Shown here: positions 60,877-64,000 of the stretch, one piece after another
Numbering within the stretch: the first letter of the stretch is position 1
How the letters are laid out: each line of letters begins with the position of its first letter
NCBI RefSeq assembly: GCF_036669915.1
Contig: NC_089318.1
Span: 18,363,835-18,427,834 of the forward strand
Length of the DNA: 64,000 nt
Direction: 5' to 3'
Source: Pocillopora verrucosa
Taxonomy: Eukaryota > Cnidaria > Anthozoa > Scleractinia > Pocilloporidae
Position numbers and translations under genes: made by a program
Notes under the pieces: generated by a model
Database searches by the model: none
Told to the model about the DNA's origin: nothing
The model's input: the letters and a program-made list of their open reading frames with translations, nothing else

Positions 60877-63800
60877 ATGAGTTCTAGATTGATAGCAGGA
60901 ATCGTGGCAGGGATTTGTGGCACATTTTTCCTCGGATATTGTATATACTTTGACAAGAAGCGAAGGAGCGACCCCCTTTACAAGCAGAAACTTTTAGAGA
61001 GTAAGTTTGTTTAAAGTTTGTGAGGGAAGAGAGTTAACGAGGAAGCTAGAAGAGATAAAAATTATCAGTTTTCATACCTAAAAAGCTCTGCTAAATTTTA
61101 AACTTTCGTGGTCGAATGATTAGGGAAGATTCCAATTTTGCGAGGCCGTGTAACTGATGTAACACGTGAGTGTATTTCCAAAAATGTTATTACAAACTGC
61201 TGTGTCAGTAATTAATGATTATCACGTGAAAATTTGTGATGATTCTGCAGTTATCTAAAGGAAATTTTTGGTTATAATTGTGGTTACTTGTGGTTACTTT
61301 CTAACGTCACAATTTCACAGTTGAAAAACATGTTTGTCTCGTTATGCAATGTAGATGTGCAAGAGCTTTAATTTACCGAGGATATTGTGAACACATTTTC
61401 ACCAAGACCTCCAATTTTGCATTGCATACCACAGTTATTGCCTATTTCCATGTCTTATTTCTACCTTAAATTAACAACACACAAGTGTGTTCTTGAGGTC
61501 TTAAACAGCAGTCCCACAAACCCCCAATTTGTCGACTATCTTTGTTGCTAAATGAATTAAGGGGGTGCGTATCTAAGGAAAATGTGGTGCTGCGTTGGTG
61601 GGAGAGTATAACAAGGTAATTTGCTATTATCAACTGAGTTGAAGATTTAAATGAGCCTCCATCAAGGGTTAAAAAGCTGATGTTTCTAGCATTAGCTCTT
61701 CATCAGAGCAAAGGGCTAATACTTGAAACGTCAGCTTTTAAACTCTTAACCCTTTAACTCCCAGATCAAATTTGTAATTCTCCTCACTGTCAACCATACA
61801 ATTCATATAATGTTAGTTCAGAGAATTTAGTATTGGATCCACTTGTTATCTTCATATATTTTTCTATATTCTCATCACTTGTCTGGTTGATATTGTATTG
61901 ATATTGTAAGGAGTAATTTTGTCTAAGTAACTCACAGGAGTTAAAGGGTTAATGATGGCCAATTTATCTCATCAACTCAGGTTATAATACCAAATTATCT
62001 TTGTTTCTGGCTGTAGCTGGAATATGTAACGTTTTTGGAATTTAGAGGAGTTTACTATAGTTAACTGTATTATTTCCTAATGGTTGTTGTATTGAGTGAT
62101 TTTATAGTTAGTTTATAGTGAGGCTTCTTCTTTAAGTTACAGTGCACATTGGAAACAGTGAAAACTTCCTAAAACAGTTTTCTTAGCATTTACATTCTGT
62201 ACTGTAGTAAATACCTATTCCAAGATGAACACCACAGGAATCCCACAAAGACTATAAGGCCGTGGGCCAGGAAAATGTCCTTGAATGACAAGGATGTTCC
62301 TTATCTATGCAGGAAGGCTTGAGCCTGATTTCTAGCTACCAATCAGTATTCTGTTTAATTACTCTGTTTGGTAATATCTACATTGTATTTATAGTTTTGA
62401 GTTGAGACAAAGTGTCTGGCCTAAGAACATATACACAACTTAGCCACATCATTCTCTAAAGTGACCACCCAGTAAATTCTCCTTACAACATCAATACAAC
62501 ATCAACCAGAACGATGATGAGAAGATGGAAAAATTTCAACAAGGGGAGACAGAGAGAAGAGTTGTGTACAATTGTCACCTCATTGTCATTGTGATAATCA
62601 CTAATAATATATAGATTTAGGCAAGCCTAATTTACTATAGGAATCATAATTTGTTTTCATTTGATTTTCAGGAAGGAGACAAGCTAAGCTAGCTCAAAAG
62701 GAGGAAGACACTAAGGTAAGATCCAAAAAAAGAAATAAATGTAAAGATTTTCTAGATAAGGTTGTAATAATTAGACAAGCACTACACACTGGAAGTTCTT
62801 ATTTTAGTGTGCATTCCAGCTGTTGCTCTGTACAAACAGCTCTAGAAGTGTGTTAGTTAAGAATATCCATCTTACTGTTGAAGTTTCATTTGAGCATTTA
62901 ATCTGATTGCCAGAGTGAGGGTACTCTTGTGAAGGACTGTTGTCAGTTGCATTGATAATATTTCAACACCCTTAGCAGAAGTCATTGTCTCTGGATTCTG
63001 ATGCTGACTTTTGCTTTGGTTGTTGAACTGTCAGTCGCCATGACTGACGACAGTCCTTCTCAAGAACACTCTCATCTGGATAATCAGAATATATGATCCA
63101 ATGTGAGTATTTTCAAACCTTATACTCTGCGAAATATTCCTTTCTGCCCCTTAGAACCGTGCACCTGACAAGACAGATGCAGCCGCTGTTCAACAATATT
63201 TCATGGAAGAGGTTCAACAAGGGGAAGAGCTTTTAACACATGGTCAGATTCTAAGTTACCTAAGTTGTCACCTTTTATAAAATATTAAGTTTGTACACAC
63301 ATTCATCAGTAGATAGGTGTGTTTTAATGAGAGTTTGTGCCTTCTGAAAAGTCTTTTATTAAGGCAGTAAATGACTTGTCCATGTTACTCATCTCATCTA
63401 AACTCGCAGGAGGCTGGGAGGACTGTTGAAAGTTATGCAAACACTCCATTGTGTCTTGGGTTTGCATAAGATTCTCTCTCAAAACCACCCCCTCCCCCCT
63501 CCCCCATGTTAAGATGAGGCTATGTAAACATAGAAAAAGTTCTCTTCTGCTTTAACATAAACTACACTTTTTCCAAACACCTAACTGATCACAGTGAAAC
63601 TTGCAAAACTCATCAACAAGTACAAACTCTCAGCCCTTCATGTTTTCTTGACAACTCATTGATTTGTATGTCATGTGATTTTCTTATTCTTCTTTTAGGT
63701 GAATACGAACAAGCTGTAAAACATTTAACAAATGCTGTTTTGGTTTGTGGACAGCCTCAGCAACTCTTGCAACTGTTTCAGAATACATTACCACCCAATG

Positions 63801-64000
63801 TCTTTCAAATGCTGGTTGAGAACCTCAATGGCCTACCGACTGGTATGAAGGAAGTAAGTGAGAAGTATTTATGCAATAGGCTTATTTGATATAGACTGTG
63901 TTCTATTATAATACAAGTATTCTTCAGAAACCAGTATAATTTTCATCTTTGCGATTATATGTAAGAAGGTTTAATACAAAGTAAATACCCTCTGTATTTG
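60877..64000 (+). CDS. TOMM20: TOMM20: mitochondrial import receptor subunit, 4 exons in window, 3' partial
   Basis: Outer-membrane receptor of the TOM complex that binds presequences. Coding exons seen: 60877-61000, 62672-62715, 63155-63242, 63699-63853 (411 nt, 137 codons), all with GT-AG borders and matching phases. The N-terminal anchor (LIAGIVAGICGTFFLGYCIY) is followed by FDKKRRSDP, the conserved signal-anchor flank. A basic/acidic linker (RRRQAKLAQKEEDTK) precedes the TPR receptor core, which includes YFMEEVQQGEELLTHGEYEQ, HLTNAVLVCGQPQQLLQ and LPPNVFQMLVENL. The human protein is 145 aa and ends DDVE, so only a short terminal exon should lie beyond the last donor (MKE|GTAAGT). The first ATG opens directly into the anchor, so the start is secure. 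Confidence 0.95.
61583..62000. repeat. Family C palindromic element carrying a nested family A MITE
   Basis: The left arm (TATTATCAACTGAGTTG ... CTGATGTTTCTAGCATTAG) and right arm (CTAATACTTGAAACGTCAG ... CATCAACTCAGG) are inverted copies. The right arm is interrupted at 61746-61952 by a family A MITE flanked by TTAA. TOMM20 intron 1. Confidence 0.82.
61746..61952 (+). repeat. MITE family A copy, intact, with TTAA duplication
   Basis: TTAA, then CCCTTTAACTCC ... GGAGTTAAAGGG, then TTAA. The ends form a 12-bp perfect inverted repeat. This is the best-preserved A copy. Confidence 0.9.
62910..63079. repeat. Foldback element in TOMM20 intron 2
   Basis: Left arm CCAGAGTGAGGGTACTCTTG through GAAGGACTGTTGTCAG pairs with CTGACGACAGTCCTTCTCAA through CTCATCTGG. 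The arms are about 45-50 bp, imperfect. Related sequence occurs beside the 41.4-kb tandem. Confidence 0.75.

Overview
This window reads as the nuclear genome of an early-branching animal, most likely a cnidarian such as a stony coral. The assignment is inferred from intron-rich genes whose proteins align residue for residue with vertebrate orthologues, AT-rich introns, and dense short non-autonomous transposons and tRNA-derived SINEs. There is no bacterial-style operon, CRISPR array or rRNA.

Layout. The first 38 kb hold three genes, all on the minus strand and written here right to left: a B56-type PP2A regulatory subunit (PPP2R5C/D-like, 17 coding exons, 38014-26467), TATDN3 (11 exons, 21967-15187) and NVL (24 exons, 13920-556). 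For all three I rebuilt the complete coding sequence exon by exon; every exon length and splice phase closes, giving about 583, 280 and 897 residues. From 38.0 to 45.9 kb I recognise no gene; this stretch carries a 1.5-kb element with long inverted termini, smaller foldback elements and an orphan TATA-like site. A plus-strand two-exon cytochrome b5-fused front-end fatty acid desaturase (448 aa, 45931-49980) follows. A six-finger C2H2 zinc-finger gene (minus strand, 56991-54817, 724 aa, with an upstream 5' exon near 59.7 kb) and TOMM20 (plus strand, from 60877, last exon beyond the window) are divergent and may share a promoter region.

The genes are not one pathway. NVL acts in ribosome biogenesis, TATDN3 is a metal-dependent nuclease-like hydrolase, B56 directs PP2A to substrates, the desaturase makes polyunsaturated lipids, and TOMM20 is the mitochondrial import receptor. 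As far as I recall, the human orthologues of NVL, TATDN3 and TOMM20, and the B56 paralogue PPP2R5A, all lie on chromosome 1q32-q42, so the block may preserve ancestral animal linkage.

The richest unexplained structure is repetitive. Two families of about 200 bp (here A and B) have TTAA targets and CCCTTT ends, which suggests piggyBac-type MITEs; they sit nested in each other and in a third, palindromic family (C). There is also a 94-bp MITE with a perfect 9-bp target duplication, a complete SINE with a 9-bp target duplication, a 22-bp x 17 minisatellite in a PPP2R5 intron, and a probable GC-AG intron in NVL. I found no convincing wholly new biological system.
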